Source: an uncultured Lachnospiraceae bacterium (GTDB lineage: Bacteria > Bacillota > Clostridia > Lachnospirales > Lachnospiraceae). Taken from it: 64,000 nucleotides of DNA. How positions within the stretch are numbered: position 1 is the stretch's first letter; each line of letters starts with the position of its first letter. Where the stretch lies: the NCBI GenBank assembly GCA_902781655.1, contig CACZJZ010000003.1:62001-126000 (forward strand). Reading direction: 5' to 3'. Below are positions 8,648-17,112 of the stretch, piece by piece. Both the position numbers and the translations under genes were made by a program. The notes beneath the pieces were generated by a model that was not told where the DNA came from, searched no databases, and worked only from the letters and a program-made list of their open reading frames with translations.

Positions 8648-9844
8648 TTATGCCTTCGCGATGGCATCGGTGAAGGCGTTCAGGGCATCGGCGTCCTTCG
8701 CGGAGAGAGCACTGCGGATGGTCAGGCCGTCCTCGAGGACGGTGCAGTTCTTCAGACCGGCGAGCTTTGCCCGGATCAGTTTGCCGGCGGCAGGGCACCA
8801 GGTTCCGTTCTCCGCAACGGCGAAGGTGCGGTTCTGCACGTTCAGCGCCAGCATATCGTTGAGGAAGGTCTCCATTTTCGGGTAAATGCCCATGTTGTAG
8901 GTGGGGCAGAAGAGGACGATTTTCGCGCAGCGCCAGACCTCAGAGATGAGGAAGCTGCAGTCTGTTTCGGACGCATCGTAGACAGCGACGTGTCTGCCGG
9001 ATTTTGCCGCGAGCTGGGTTGCGGCGGCCTGAGCGGCGGAGGCGGTGTGGCCGTAGAGGGAGCAGTAGACCACGAGAATGTCATCGGACTCCGGGATATA
9101 TCCGGACCATTTCTGGTACTTGTCGATGAACCAGCCGAGATCCTTTCTCCAGATCGGTCCGTGCAGCGGGCAGATCGCAGCGATGTCGAGCGTTGCGGCC
9201 TTTTTCAGAAGGGCCTGCGCCTGGCAGCCGTACTTGCCGACGATGTTGGCATAGTAACGGCGGGCCTCATCGAGATATTCGCGCTCAAAATCGTGCTCAT
9301 CGGCGAAGAGAGAACCCTCCACAGCGCCGAAGGTTCCGAAGGCGTCGGCGGAGAACAGAGTTTTGGTGAAATCGTCATAGGTGACCATGACTTCCGGCCA
9401 GTGCACCATCGGCGCCGCGACAAAGTGCAGGGTGTGCCGGCCGGTATTCAGCGTATCTCCCTCCCTGATCTCGACGTGGGATTTGACCGGAAGCGTCGGG
9501 AAGAACTGGCAGATCATCAGGAAGGCCTGCTTCGAGGAGTAGATGGTGACGTCCGGATATTCGCGGACAATCTCGCCGATCATGGAAGCGTGGTCCGGTT
9601 CCACGTGCTGCACGACGAGGATATCGAGCTTCCTGCCGCCGAGTGCCGCGGAGAGATTCTCAAGGAACTGATCGGCCACGGACACGTCCGAGGTATCCAT
9701 CAGGACGGTCTTGTCGTCGAGGATAACATAATTATTGTACGAAACGCCGTTCGGAAGCGGAAAGATGTTCTCGAAGCGGGAGAGACGGTGATCGCTCGCG
9801 CCGATGGCGAGAATGTCTTCGGCAACAGTGGTAATGTTCTGCAT
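8648..9844 (-). CDS. Flavodiiron protein (FprA family A-type flavoprotein)
   Basis: The predicted protein (398 aa) joins an N-terminal metallo-beta-lactamase-like diiron domain to a C-terminal flavodoxin domain starting near residue 255 (ILVVYCSLYGHTA). The diiron ligands are visible as H80-x-E82-x-D84-H85, then VHWPE, FSADAFGTFG and CPLHGPIW. Such enzymes reduce oxygen to water and/or nitric oxide to nitrous oxide and protect anaerobes. There is no rubredoxin or flavin-reductase extension, so a separate electron donor is needed. AAGGAG precedes the start. It has its own promoter at 9997-10024, and the divergent region is shared with a cupin-XRE regulator. Confidence 0.95.
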   Translation of the reverse strand: MQNITTVAEDILAIGASDHRLSRFENIFPLPNGVSYNNYVILDDKTVLMDTSDVSVADQFLENLSAALGGRKLDILVVQHVEPDHASMIGEIVREYPDVTIYSSKQAFLMICQFFPTLPVKSHVEIREGDTLNTGRHTLHFVAAPMVHWPEVMVTYDDFTKTLFSADAFGTFGAVEGSLFADEHDFEREYLDEARRYYANIVGKYGCQAQALLKKAATLDIAAICPLHGPIWRKDLGWFIDKYQKWSGYIPESDDILVVYCSLYGHTASAAQAAATQLAAKSGRHVAVYDASETDCSFLISEVWRCAKIVLFCPTYNMGIYPKMETFLNDMLALNVQNRTFAVAENGTWCPAAGKLIRAKLAGLKNCTVLEDGLTIRSALSAKDADALNAFTDAIAKA

Positions 9845-9996
9845 GATGCAAAACTCCTTTCTTACTTATGGACTGGTACAGCCCTGCTTTTGCTTTACTC
9901 TTCGATCATACGCGTACGCGTCAAATGGAAATCAGCGGCTCAAGCAATTCTGTGCACAGGCTCTTGCCTTTTTCTCTTGTTTTCAATGACATTTAT

Positions 9997-10024
9997 AGTA
10001 TAAGAGAAAAACGGGCTATTTCAA
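9997..10024 (-). promoter_or_regulatory. Sigma-A-like promoter of the flavodiiron gene
   Basis: On the minus strand TTGAAA (10024-10019), a 16-base spacer and TATACT (10002-9997) stand about 150 bases before the start codon, leaving a long leader. Confidence 0.6.
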
Positions 10025-10167
10025 GGAAAATCAGTGGGAATTGAGGCTCCAGGACGAAAGAGGCCTCCGCGGCACGTGGCCGGGCTCTGCAGGCGCCCGC
10101 AAACCGCGTCGGACGGAGCGGAGCTTTGCGGGACAAAGAGTCCAGGGAAGCCTGGAAATTTTAATAA

Positions 10168-10195
10168 TTGATTTTTTGTTTAGTCATAGTATAAT
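10168..10195 (+). promoter_or_regulatory. Sigma-A-like promoter of the XRE-potABCD region
   Basis: TTGATT (10168-10173), a 16-base spacer and a consensus TATAAT (10190-10195) lie in an AT-rich patch 69 bases before the regulator start. Confidence 0.7.
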
Positions 10196-10264
10196 TTTCT
10201 CCGGTTTGAAATGTTTAGTAATACCTGATTTCAGGTTTATAGCCATTGCAAGGGGAAGGTAGTT

Positions 10265-10822
10265 ATGGAGCAGGAGGAGGTTAATCAGGAAATCGGCAGG
10301 AAGCTCAAGGACCTGCGGCAGCGAAACGGTCTGACGCAGCAGGAACTCGCGGACCGGACGGAGCTGACAAAGGGATTTATCTCTCAGCTGGAGCGCGGGC
10401 AGGTGTCCCCGTCGGTGGTGACGCTGATGGACCTGATCGAGTGCCTTGGTTCGACGCCGGCGGAGTTCTTCAAGGAGAGCACGAAGGAGCAGATCGTGTT
10501 CGGGGAGAAGGATTATTTTGTCAAGGAGGATGGAAACAGCAGCCGCCGTGAATGGCTTGTGCCGCCGGCGCAGCGGTTTGAGATGGAACCGCTCCGGGTG
10601 GAGATCGGACCGTATCAGTCGCTGGAGGAGGATACGCCGCATCCGGGGGAGGAGTTCGGTTATGTGCTCAGCGGAAGGCTGAACATCCTGATCGGGGACA
10701 AGGAATATCACGCACGGGCAGGGGAGAGCTTTTATTACCGGACGACGAAGAATCACCGCATCGCCAATCCCGGAAGCCGCCCGGCAAGATTTCTGTGGAT
10801 TTCGACGCCGCCGGAATTCTGA
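10265..10822 (+). CDS. XRE family regulator with C-terminal cupin domain
   Basis: The 185-aa protein has an N-terminal helix-turn-helix (about residues 10-65, with LTQQELADRTELTKGFISQLERGQVSPS) and a C-terminal cupin_2 sensor fold (HPGEEFGYVLSGRLNILIG, then ARAGESFYYRTTKNHRIANPG). The architecture is that of PuuR-like regulators, which often control polyamine uptake or catabolism. It lies 118 bases upstream of potABCD in the same direction, so it is probably the local polyamine-responsive regulator (inference). AGGGGAAGG precedes ATG 10265. Confidence 0.9.
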   Translation: MEQEEVNQEIGRKLKDLRQRNGLTQQELADRTELTKGFISQLERGQVSPSVVTLMDLIECLGSTPAEFFKESTKEQIVFGEKDYFVKEDGNSSRREWLVPPAQRFEMEPLRVEIGPYQSLEEDTPHPGEEFGYVLSGRLNILIGDKEYHARAGESFYYRTTKNHRIANPGSRPARFLWISTPPEF

Positions 10823-10940
10823 TGAGCCGGTGCAGCGGGCGGATTTCTGTGCCCGGCGATGGGCAAATAGAGAGTTCCATTGCCGGACGGCACCGGAGAG
10901 AAGCGGATTTTGACGCGCAGAGCAGATATGAAGGAGAATC

Positions 10941-12383
10941 ATGAACAATAATATCATCGAACTGAAGCATGTCACAAAACAGTTCCAGGACAACGGATTC
11001 ATGGCCGTGCAGGATTTCAATCTGGAGGTGCGGCGCGGAGAATTTGTCACGTTTCTCGGGCCGTCTGGCTGCGGTAAGACCACCACATTGCGGATGATCG
11101 CGGGATTCGACATCCCGACGGCGGGGGAGATTCTGCTGAACGGGAAGGACATCACGAAGCTTCCGCCCTATGAGCGGCCGATCAACACCGTGTTTCAGCG
11201 GTATGCGCTGTTTCCGCATATGAATATCGAGGAAAACATCGCGTTCGGCCTGAAACTGAAGAAGACACCGAAAGAAGAGATCGCGCGCCGCGTGAAGAAG
11301 GTCCTGTCGCTTGTGGACCTGGAAGGGTTCGAGGGGCGCAGCGTCCAGACCCTGTCCGGCGGTCAGCAGCAGAGAATTGCGATTGCGAGAGCCCTTGTGA
11401 ACGAGCCGGAGATTTTACTGCTTGACGAGCCGCTCGGCGCACTCGATCTCAAGATGCGCCAGGAAATGCAGCTGGAGCTCAAGGAGATGCATGACCGGCT
11501 CGGAATCACGTTCATATATGTGACGCATGATCAGGAAGAGGCACTGACCATGTCCGACAAAATTGTTGTCATGAGCGAGGGACACATTCAGCAGATCGGC
11601 ACGCCGGAGGATATTTACAACGAGCCGAAGAATGCGTTTGTGGCCGATTTCATCGGGGAGTCGAACATTTTCTCCGGGATCATGACTGGGAAACGCAGGG
11701 CCAGATTTTGCGGCGGCGAGTTTGAGTGCGTGGACGACGTGCCCGAGGGAACGCACATCACCGCAGTTGTCCGTCCGGAGGACGTTCAGATCACGAGACC
11801 GGAGGATGGGATGATCCAGGGAACCGTCATCTCCGTCATTTTCAAGGGAATTCATTACGAGATCACCGTGCAGTCCGGCAAGAATGAGATGGTGATTCAG
11901 TCGGTGAAGGCCGCGAAGGTGGGCGACCGCGTTGGGATGGCGATTGAGCCGGACGGAATTCACATCATGATCGCCGAGGACCATACCAATACCTTCCTCG
12001 TCGATATCAACCGCGATTACCGGCTGGAATATAACGGACACCTGCTCGACGCGAGCCTGACGAAGCTCATCAGGGGGAGCAGGAGACTCGGGGACGGCCA
12101 GGTGGTCGACGCCGCCGGGGAGGTCATTGACATCGGCCGGACCAAAGTGCAGGCGTCCATCGGTCCGGAGGACATCCGCATGACAGACAACGAGGAGGAG
12201 GGCCTCATCCAGGGCAACATCAGCAACCTGATCTATCAGGGCAGCCATTATCTTTATGTCATCCATACCGATCTGGAACAGGATTTTGCCGTCTATGACG
12301 AGTACCTGTGGAACATGGGCGACCGCGTCGGCCTGATTATGCCGGTGGATAAGATGACATTCTCCCTGAAGAACAGGCATTGA
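10941..12383 (+). CDS. potA: Spermidine/putrescine ABC transporter ATP-binding protein PotA
   Basis: This is the ATPase of the polyamine importer. Walker A GPSGCGKTT is at about residues 40-48, the signature LSGGQ at 138-142, Walker B ILLLDEP near 158-164, and YVTHDQEEALTMSD holds the switch His. A TOBE domain follows from about 245 to 350. At 480 aa the protein is about 110-130 residues longer than usual PotA: a further region from near residue 355, with ASIGPEDIRMTDNEEEGLIQGNI, resembles the first TOBE segment and looks like a second copy. It heads potABCD. Confidence 0.95.
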   Translation: MNNNIIELKHVTKQFQDNGFMAVQDFNLEVRRGEFVTFLGPSGCGKTTTLRMIAGFDIPTAGEILLNGKDITKLPPYERPINTVFQRYALFPHMNIEENIAFGLKLKKTPKEEIARRVKKVLSLVDLEGFEGRSVQTLSGGQQQRIAIARALVNEPEILLLDEPLGALDLKMRQEMQLELKEMHDRLGITFIYVTHDQEEALTMSDKIVVMSEGHIQQIGTPEDIYNEPKNAFVADFIGESNIFSGIMTGKRRARFCGGEFECVDDVPEGTHITAVVRPEDVQITRPEDGMIQGTVISVIFKGIHYEITVQSGKNEMVIQSVKAAKVGDRVGMAIEPDGIHIMIAEDHTNTFLVDINRDYRLEYNGHLLDASLTKLIRGSRRLGDGQVVDAAGEVIDIGRTKVQASIGPEDIRMTDNEEEGLIQGNISNLIYQGSHYLYVIHTDLEQDFAVYDEYLWNMGDRVGLIMPVDKMTFSLKNRH

Positions 12384-12414
12384 CAGAATTGTCAGGGACA
12401 AAATGAGGGCGATC

Positions 12415-13200
12415 ATGAAATTTACGCGTAAGAGTCTCGGTATTCCGTATGCCGTTTATCTGGTTCTGTTTGTGGTTCTGCCGCTGGTGGTGTTGTTTTA
12501 TTATGCGTTCACAGACGGAACAGGGCGGTTGACGGCGGCGCATTTCATCGGTTTCTTCACGGATCCGAATGCGCTGGGAACGTTGTTTTACAGTTTTGCT
12601 GTGGCTATGGTGACGACGGCGGTGTGTCTGCTGCTGGCGTATCCGGTCGCCTATATTCTGGCGATGAGTCCGCTGAAGTATAAGTCGTCTGTGGTGATGG
12701 TTTTCGTGATGCCGATGTGGATCAATTTCTCTCTGCGGATCACGGCGCTGAAGGAGGTGCTGACGCTGCTTGAGGGAAATCTGGCACGGTTTCCGTTTCT
12801 GAACGCAGTGGTTGGTATGACGTATGATTTTCTGCCGTTTATGATTCTGCCGATTTTCACGACGATTTCGAAGCTGGACGGCGCACTGCGGGAAGCGGCG
12901 ATGGATCTGGGCGCGGATGAAAAGCAGACCTTTTTCAGGGTGACTTTGCCGCTGTCGATGCCGGGGATCATGAGCGGTGTTTCGATGGTGTTTCTGCCGG
13001 CCATGACGAACTATGTGGTGCTGGATATGCTGTATAACAGCACATATATTATGGGATCGCTCATCGGGTCGTATTTTGCCGCGTACGACTGGCACAGCGG
13101 ATCGATGATTGCGCTGATTCTGCTTGGGATCATCTGCGTATTCACGCTGCTCACGGACGACGAGGAGGCAGGTGCGCAGAGGGGAGGAGCGCTGCTGTGA
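12415..13200 (+). CDS. potB: Spermidine/putrescine ABC transporter permease PotB
   Basis: This 261-aa membrane protein has about six predicted helices and the EAA loop of ABC permeases (LREAAMDLGADEKQTFFRVTLPLSMPGI), which docks on PotA. ATG 12415 has GAGGG at 12405-12409; an in-frame ATG at 12403 is the alternative. The C-terminus is polar and short (TDDEEAGAQRGG). The stop overlaps the potC GTG start, showing translational coupling. Function is the first half of the polyamine channel. Confidence 0.94.
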   Translation: MKFTRKSLGIPYAVYLVLFVVLPLVVLFYYAFTDGTGRLTAAHFIGFFTDPNALGTLFYSFAVAMVTTAVCLLLAYPVAYILAMSPLKYKSSVVMVFVMPMWINFSLRITALKEVLTLLEGNLARFPFLNAVVGMTYDFLPFMILPIFTTISKLDGALREAAMDLGADEKQTFFRVTLPLSMPGIMSGVSMVFLPAMTNYVVLDMLYNSTYIMGSLIGSYFAAYDWHSGSMIALILLGIICVFTLLTDDEEAGAQRGGALL

Positions 13201-14027
13201 GAAAGAGAAGGGCATTTGGAAAGTGGATTTTTCTTGTGCTGATGCTGGTGGTGCTGTATCTGCCGATTCTGATTCTCGCGGTGTACAGCTTCACGGATGC
13301 GACGCAGATCGGACAGATCAGGGGGTTCTCTCTGCAAAATTATGTGACGCTGTTCACGACGGAGAGTCTGCGCAATATGATTGGCGGCACACTCCTTCTG
13401 GCGTTCGGATCGGCGGCGATTGCCACGGTTCTGGGCACGACAGGCGCCATCGGCGCTTTTTATTCGAAGGGACGGGTGGGACGCGCCATTTCGACGATGA
13501 ACCAGGTGCCGGTGGTCAACGCGGATGTCGTCACCGGCTTCTCCATCTGTATCCTGCTGGTTGTCGCCTTTCATATCAGCAAGGATACATATATTCCGCT
13601 GGTGATCGGACACGTGACGCTGTGTGCGCCGTTTGTGTTTCTTTCTGTCATGCCCAAAATCCGGCAGATGGATCCGAGTCTCTACGAGGCGGCGCTCGAT
13701 CTCGGCGCAACGCCGGCAAAGGCACTGCGGCAGGTCGTCATTCCGCAGCTGGTGCCGGGCATCGTCTCGGGCTTCGGGCTTGCGGTGACGCTCTCGCTGG
13801 ATGACTATTTTATTGCGACTTATACCAAGCCGGCGACCTTCGACACGATCAGCACCTATGTTGTGAACGCGACGAAGGGGGCGCAGACCACGATCAAGAC
13901 GGCACTCTGGGCGCTGTCGACGGTGATCTTCGCGGTGGTCATTCTGGTTGTGGCGGGCATGAATTATCACACCGCCCGCGCGGACCGGGCGAGAGAGAAG
14001 GCTGAGAAGGAGGGCAGAGCGGAATGA
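13197..14027 (+). CDS. potC: Spermidine/putrescine ABC transporter permease PotC
   Basis: The second permease of the polyamine importer is 276 aa with about six membrane helices. Its EAA loop reads LYEAALDLGATPAKALRQVVIPQLVPG, and LSLDDYFIATYTKPATFDTI is typical of PotC. It begins with GTG in a GTGA overlap with potB and ends in an ATGA overlap with potD, so the three genes are translationally coupled. Confidence 0.94.
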   Translation: MRKRRAFGKWIFLVLMLVVLYLPILILAVYSFTDATQIGQIRGFSLQNYVTLFTTESLRNMIGGTLLLAFGSAAIATVLGTTGAIGAFYSKGRVGRAISTMNQVPVVNADVVTGFSICILLVVAFHISKDTYIPLVIGHVTLCAPFVFLSVMPKIRQMDPSLYEAALDLGATPAKALRQVVIPQLVPGIVSGFGLAVTLSLDDYFIATYTKPATFDTISTYVVNATKGAQTTIKTALWALSTVIFAVVILVVAGMNYHTARADRAREKAEKEGRAE

Positions 14028-15571
14028 ATCGGGTAAAACAGGGTTTTCTGGCGTTCTCAGCACTGTTTTTCAGCCTGACTGCAGTGGCAGGAGCGGGCAT
14101 GCCGGTGCGCGCAGAGGAAACTGCGCCTGCAGCGCGGGATACCATGGCTGCAGGAACCGGAAAGACGGTCACACTCCGGGTCTGCAACTGGGAAGAGTAT
14201 ATTGATGAGGGAGACTGGGACCAGGAGGAAGCCATCGATCTGCCGGATGGCACGGTTTTCGGAGAAAATTCCCTGGTGCAGGATTTTGAGGACTGGTATG
14301 CGGAGACCTATGGCGTGAAGGTGAAGGTGCAGTATTCCACCTTCGGTACGAATGAGGATCTCTACAACATGCTGACGCTGGGGGACACGTATGATCTGGT
14401 GTGCCCGTCGGACTATATGATCATGAAGCTGATGAGCGAGGACCAGCTGGTGCCGCTCTCCGATCACTTCTTTGATCCGTCTGACGCGAACAATTTCTAC
14501 ATCCGCGGCGTGTCGCCCTACATTCAGAATGTCTTTGATTCCACCCGGATCGGAGACGAGCCGTGGTCAAAATATTCGGCGGGATATATGTGGGGCGTCA
14601 CGGGTTTTGTCTATAATCCGAATGTGCTGACGGAGGAGCAGGCTGCCACGTGGACGCTGGCGGACGACCCGGCCTACCGCCGGCAGATCACCATCAAGGA
14701 CAACGTGCGCGACAGCTATTTCATGGCGGTCGGCGCACTGAAGGGGGAGGAGCTGACGGCGCCGTCCCTGGTGAAGGATCCGGCGTATCATCAGAAGCTG
14801 GAGGATGCCATGAACGACACTTCTCCGGAGATGATCGCGAAGGTGCAGGACTATCTGCAGCAGGTGAAGGATAATGTTTACTCCTTTGAGACGGATTCCG
14901 GGAAGGCGGACATGATCACGGGCAAGGTCGTGGCTAATTACCAGTGGTCCGGCGATGCGGTCTACACGATGGACCAGGCCGACGAGGACGGATACATGCT
15001 GAATTTTGCCGTTCCGAGAGAAAGCACTAACATTTATTTTGATGGATGGTGTATGCTGAAGAACGGGATCGCGGGAGACCGGGCGAAGCAGCAGGCGGCG
15101 GAGGCATTTATCAACTTCCTGTCGCGGCCGGACAACGCCATCCGCAATATGTATTACATCGGGTACACATCGGTGATCTCAGGCGGCAGCGACCCGCGGA
15201 TTTTCGAATATCTTGACTGGAACTACGGGGCGGACGAGGGGGAGAGCGGCACGGTGCCGTACGACCTCGGCTACTTTTTCACCGGGGATACGGAGAAAGC
15301 GGATCCGGAACACACACTGACGGTTTCGGAGGAGCAGCTTCACCGCCAGCTCGCCGCCCAGTATCCGGGCACGGATGTCATCCGGCGCTCCAGTATCATG
15401 CGATATTTCACGCCGGAAGAGAACGCTGCGATCAACCAGATGTGGGTCAACGTCCGCTGCTATAACATCCGCAGAGTACCTGTATGGGGATGGCTGCTGA
15501 TGGGAGCGGCAATGGCCGGTATCGTCACGCTCTCTGTATACCAGAACCGTAGAAAACACATGGCGGGATGA
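14024..15571 (+). CDS. potD: Spermidine/putrescine-binding protein PotD with C-terminal membrane anchor
   Basis: This is the extracellular substrate-binding protein (515 aa) of the polyamine importer. A signal peptide (about residues 1-30, ending near VRAEE) lacks a lipobox cysteine. The mature part begins VTLRVCNWEEYID, a PotD-like start, and has YDLVCPSDYMIMKLM, WGVTGFVYNP and ANYQWSGDAVYTMDQA, which are typical of the family. The last 33 residues contain a hydrophobic helix (VWGWLLMGAAMAGIVTLSV) followed by basic QNRRKH, which suggests C-terminal membrane anchoring in place of lipidation. It is about 150 residues longer than E. coli PotD. The start overlaps the potC stop. Confidence 0.93.
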   Translation: MNRVKQGFLAFSALFFSLTAVAGAGMPVRAEETAPAARDTMAAGTGKTVTLRVCNWEEYIDEGDWDQEEAIDLPDGTVFGENSLVQDFEDWYAETYGVKVKVQYSTFGTNEDLYNMLTLGDTYDLVCPSDYMIMKLMSEDQLVPLSDHFFDPSDANNFYIRGVSPYIQNVFDSTRIGDEPWSKYSAGYMWGVTGFVYNPNVLTEEQAATWTLADDPAYRRQITIKDNVRDSYFMAVGALKGEELTAPSLVKDPAYHQKLEDAMNDTSPEMIAKVQDYLQQVKDNVYSFETDSGKADMITGKVVANYQWSGDAVYTMDQADEDGYMLNFAVPRESTNIYFDGWCMLKNGIAGDRAKQQAAEAFINFLSRPDNAIRNMYYIGYTSVISGGSDPRIFEYLDWNYGADEGESGTVPYDLGYFFTGDTEKADPEHTLTVSEEQLHRQLAAQYPGTDVIRRSSIMRYFTPEENAAINQMWVNVRCYNIRRVPVWGWLLMGAAMAGIVTLSVYQNRRKHMAG

Positions 15572-15572
15572 A

Positions 15573-15643
15573 ATTGTCCCTGACGAGTTTAGCTTGTTTG
15601 GGACAAAAATTGTCCCAAACAAGCTAAACTCGTCAGGGACAAT
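15573..15643. repeat. Long palindromic intergenic repeat, copy 1
   Basis: Two perfect 34-base inverted arms (15573-15606 and 15610-15643) are separated by AAA. Each arm starts ATTGTCCCTGAC, contains AGTTTAGC and ends GGGACAA, so an arm is itself bounded by a 7-base inverted repeat (TTGTCCC/GGGACAA). The element begins two bases after the potD stop and ends before the Shine-Dalgarno of the next gene. There is no T-run after the hairpin, so it is not a standard terminator. Related copies are at 19340, 29767 and 49555. Confidence 0.95.
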
Positions 15644-15666
15644 CTGGAACAGACAGGAGGAATATG

Positions 15667-16407
15667 ATGAGCAAACCGTTGATTTGGGCGCACCGGGGCG
15701 CAAGTGGATATTGCCCGGAGAATACGCTGCCGGCGTTTGCGATGGCGGCTTATATGAAGGCGGACGGGGTGGAACTGGATGTGCAGCTGACCCGGGACGG
15801 GGAGATTGTGGTCTGTCACGATGAAAAAATCGACCGCACGAGTAACGGCGCGGGGTATGTGAAGGATTTCACGCTGGAGGAGCTGAAGCAGTTTGACTTC
15901 TGCAACGGAAATCTGGCCTATGAGGGAACGCAGATTCCGACGATGCGGGAGGTGTTCGCGCAGCTGGAACCCACGAATCTGACGATCAACATTGAGCTGA
16001 AGACGGGGGAGATTTTCTATGAAAATCTGGAACAGATGATCGTGGATCTCACCCATGAGTGCGGCTTTGAGAAGCGGGTGATCTATTCCTCGTTCAACCA
16101 TTATTCCATCCGGAAGATTCAGCAGATCGACCCGGAGGCGCAGACGGCGTTTCTGTATGCGGACGGCGCGCTGGATATGCCCGCGTACGGCAAGAAAAAC
16201 GGCGTGATGGCGCTCCATCCGGCGTTCTGCAATCTGCAGTATCCGCATTTCATGGAGGAGTGCAGGGAGAACGGACTCGATGTGAATGTCTGGACGGTAA
16301 ACAGCAGAGCGGAGCTGGAGGCGTGCGCAAAATATGGCGTGCACGCGGTGATCACGAATTATCCGGACAAGGCCCGGGAAGTGTGCTGCGGTCAGAAAGA
16401 GGCTTGA
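15667..16407 (+). CDS. Glycerophosphodiester phosphodiesterase
   Basis: This 246-aa GDPD-family TIM barrel hydrolyses glycerophosphodiesters to glycerol-3-phosphate and an alcohol. Catalytic motif 1 WAHRGASGYCPENTLPAF (the HRG and the E of PEN) and motif 2 ELDVQLTRDGEIVVCHDEKIDRT supply the metal ligands and the second His. INIELKTG and the C-terminal VNVWTVN also fit. No signal peptide is seen, so it acts in the cytoplasm. ATG 15667 has AGGAGG six bases upstream; ATG 15664 is too close. It stands alone between repeat copy 1 and a minus-strand gene. Confidence 0.93.
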   Translation: MSKPLIWAHRGASGYCPENTLPAFAMAAYMKADGVELDVQLTRDGEIVVCHDEKIDRTSNGAGYVKDFTLEELKQFDFCNGNLAYEGTQIPTMREVFAQLEPTNLTINIELKTGEIFYENLEQMIVDLTHECGFEKRVIYSSFNHYSIRKIQQIDPEAQTAFLYADGALDMPAYGKKNGVMALHPAFCNLQYPHFMEECRENGLDVNVWTVNSRAELEACAKYGVHAVITNYPDKAREVCCGQKEA

Positions 16408-16432
16408 GAGGGACGGCCTGCCGCGGGATGCG

Positions 16433-16876
16433 TTATGGAAGGGTGACGCCTTCGGAGGAGAGGGAGCCGATGTATTTGCTGTAAAGGTCCTGCAGCTCCT
16501 GCATTTCTTCCGGGGTAAGGGTTTCCTTCGCATAGTCGTAGGCGCTGTTGTAGTCGCCGCTCGCCACGTAGGAACCGATCCTAGAGATGGTCGACGGATC
16601 GGCGTGGTCGTCGAGGATAGTCTCAAGCTTTTGCCGGTCCTCAGAGGACATGGAGTCGAGCGCCTGCTGGACCTGTTCCTCCGAGATATAGCCGCCGGAT
16701 GAGACGACGGCTTCCTGCGCCGCTTCCTTCACGACCTCGTTGACCACCGCCTTTTTGAGCGGGCGGACATAGCGGAAGGCTGCGAGGAGGCCTCCGCCGA
16801 TCAGCAGGATGACAAGTAAGGTTTTGACGAACACCCGGAGCGCCGGGTGTCCTTTTTTATTCCGGTATTGCGACAT
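16433..16876 (-). CDS. Hypothetical single-pass membrane protein
   Basis: The predicted product is 147 aa and I do not recognise it. It has a basic start (MSQYRNKKGHPALRVFVK), one hydrophobic helix (about residues 19-38, LLVILLIGGGLLAAF) and an acidic, Gln- and Ser-rich C-terminal part with helix-forming segments (EEQVQQALDSMSSEDRQKLETILDD; AYDYAKETLTPEEMQELQDLY). Orientation is probably short inside, long outside. AAGAGG precedes the ATG at 16876. An upstream in-frame start would add over 130 residues of composition unlike a protein, so it is rejected. It converges with the phosphodiesterase gene. Confidence 0.75.
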   Translation of the reverse strand: MSQYRNKKGHPALRVFVKTLLVILLIGGGLLAAFRYVRPLKKAVVNEVVKEAAQEAVVSSGGYISEEQVQQALDSMSSEDRQKLETILDDHADPSTISRIGSYVASGDYNSAYDYAKETLTPEEMQELQDLYSKYIGSLSSEGVTLP

Positions 16877-17112
16877 CGGGAACCTCTTTCTGGTTATGTG
16901 TGTAGTCGTCCGGCAGGCGCACATCGTGGCGGGGGGGACTTCCGGGACTTCTTTCGGCTGTATACGAAATGGTTCTGAGGTAGTGGTTATAGCATATTTT
17001 GATGTTGTGGTCAAAAGACCGTGGGCAGTGTACCTTGCCCGGGCATGCCGGGGATGGGAGGCAGTGGGCAGGAAATCGGCCACGGCATGAGGATGAAGCA
17101 GGAGGCGGCAGT

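Larger units (their letters stand above)
9845..10264. other. Divergent intergenic region between the flavodiiron and XRE genes
   Basis: This 420-base gap contains a promoter for each flanking gene (listed separately). The stretch 10025-10160 is GC-rich and has no ORF that looks like a real protein. A small hairpin, CCAGG-GAAG-CCTGG (10142-10155), is present but has no T-run. I see nothing else to annotate. Confidence 0.6.

Noticed and set aside
6895-8667. A 590-codon minus-strand frame with RGWF-type peptide repeats
   Set aside because: It is antisense to the TSCPD and murG genes; the RGWF repeats are only the translation of the 15-base DNA repeat at 8431-8504.
12391-12404. A 14-base match (GTCAGGGACAAAAT) to the end of palindrome copy 3 just before potB
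   Set aside because: It is short, lacks the AGTTTAGC core and has no second arm, so chance cannot be excluded; a small TGACA/TGTCA hairpin next to it also lacks a T-run.
13124-13804. A 226-codon plus-strand frame overlapping potB and potC
   Set aside because: It is out of frame with two well-recognised permeases that are coupled by a GTGA overlap.
15573-15643. Reading the long palindromes as Rho-independent terminators
   Set aside because: No T-run follows the stem in any copy, and copy 3 lies directly before a start codon.
15594-15824. Small ORFs starting MFGT or MYGT followed by [10 protein letters not shown]-like residues (also at 18478-19389 and 29790-29996)
   Set aside because: These N-termini are simply translations of the palindrome arms; the true gene starts lie downstream with proper ribosome binding sites.
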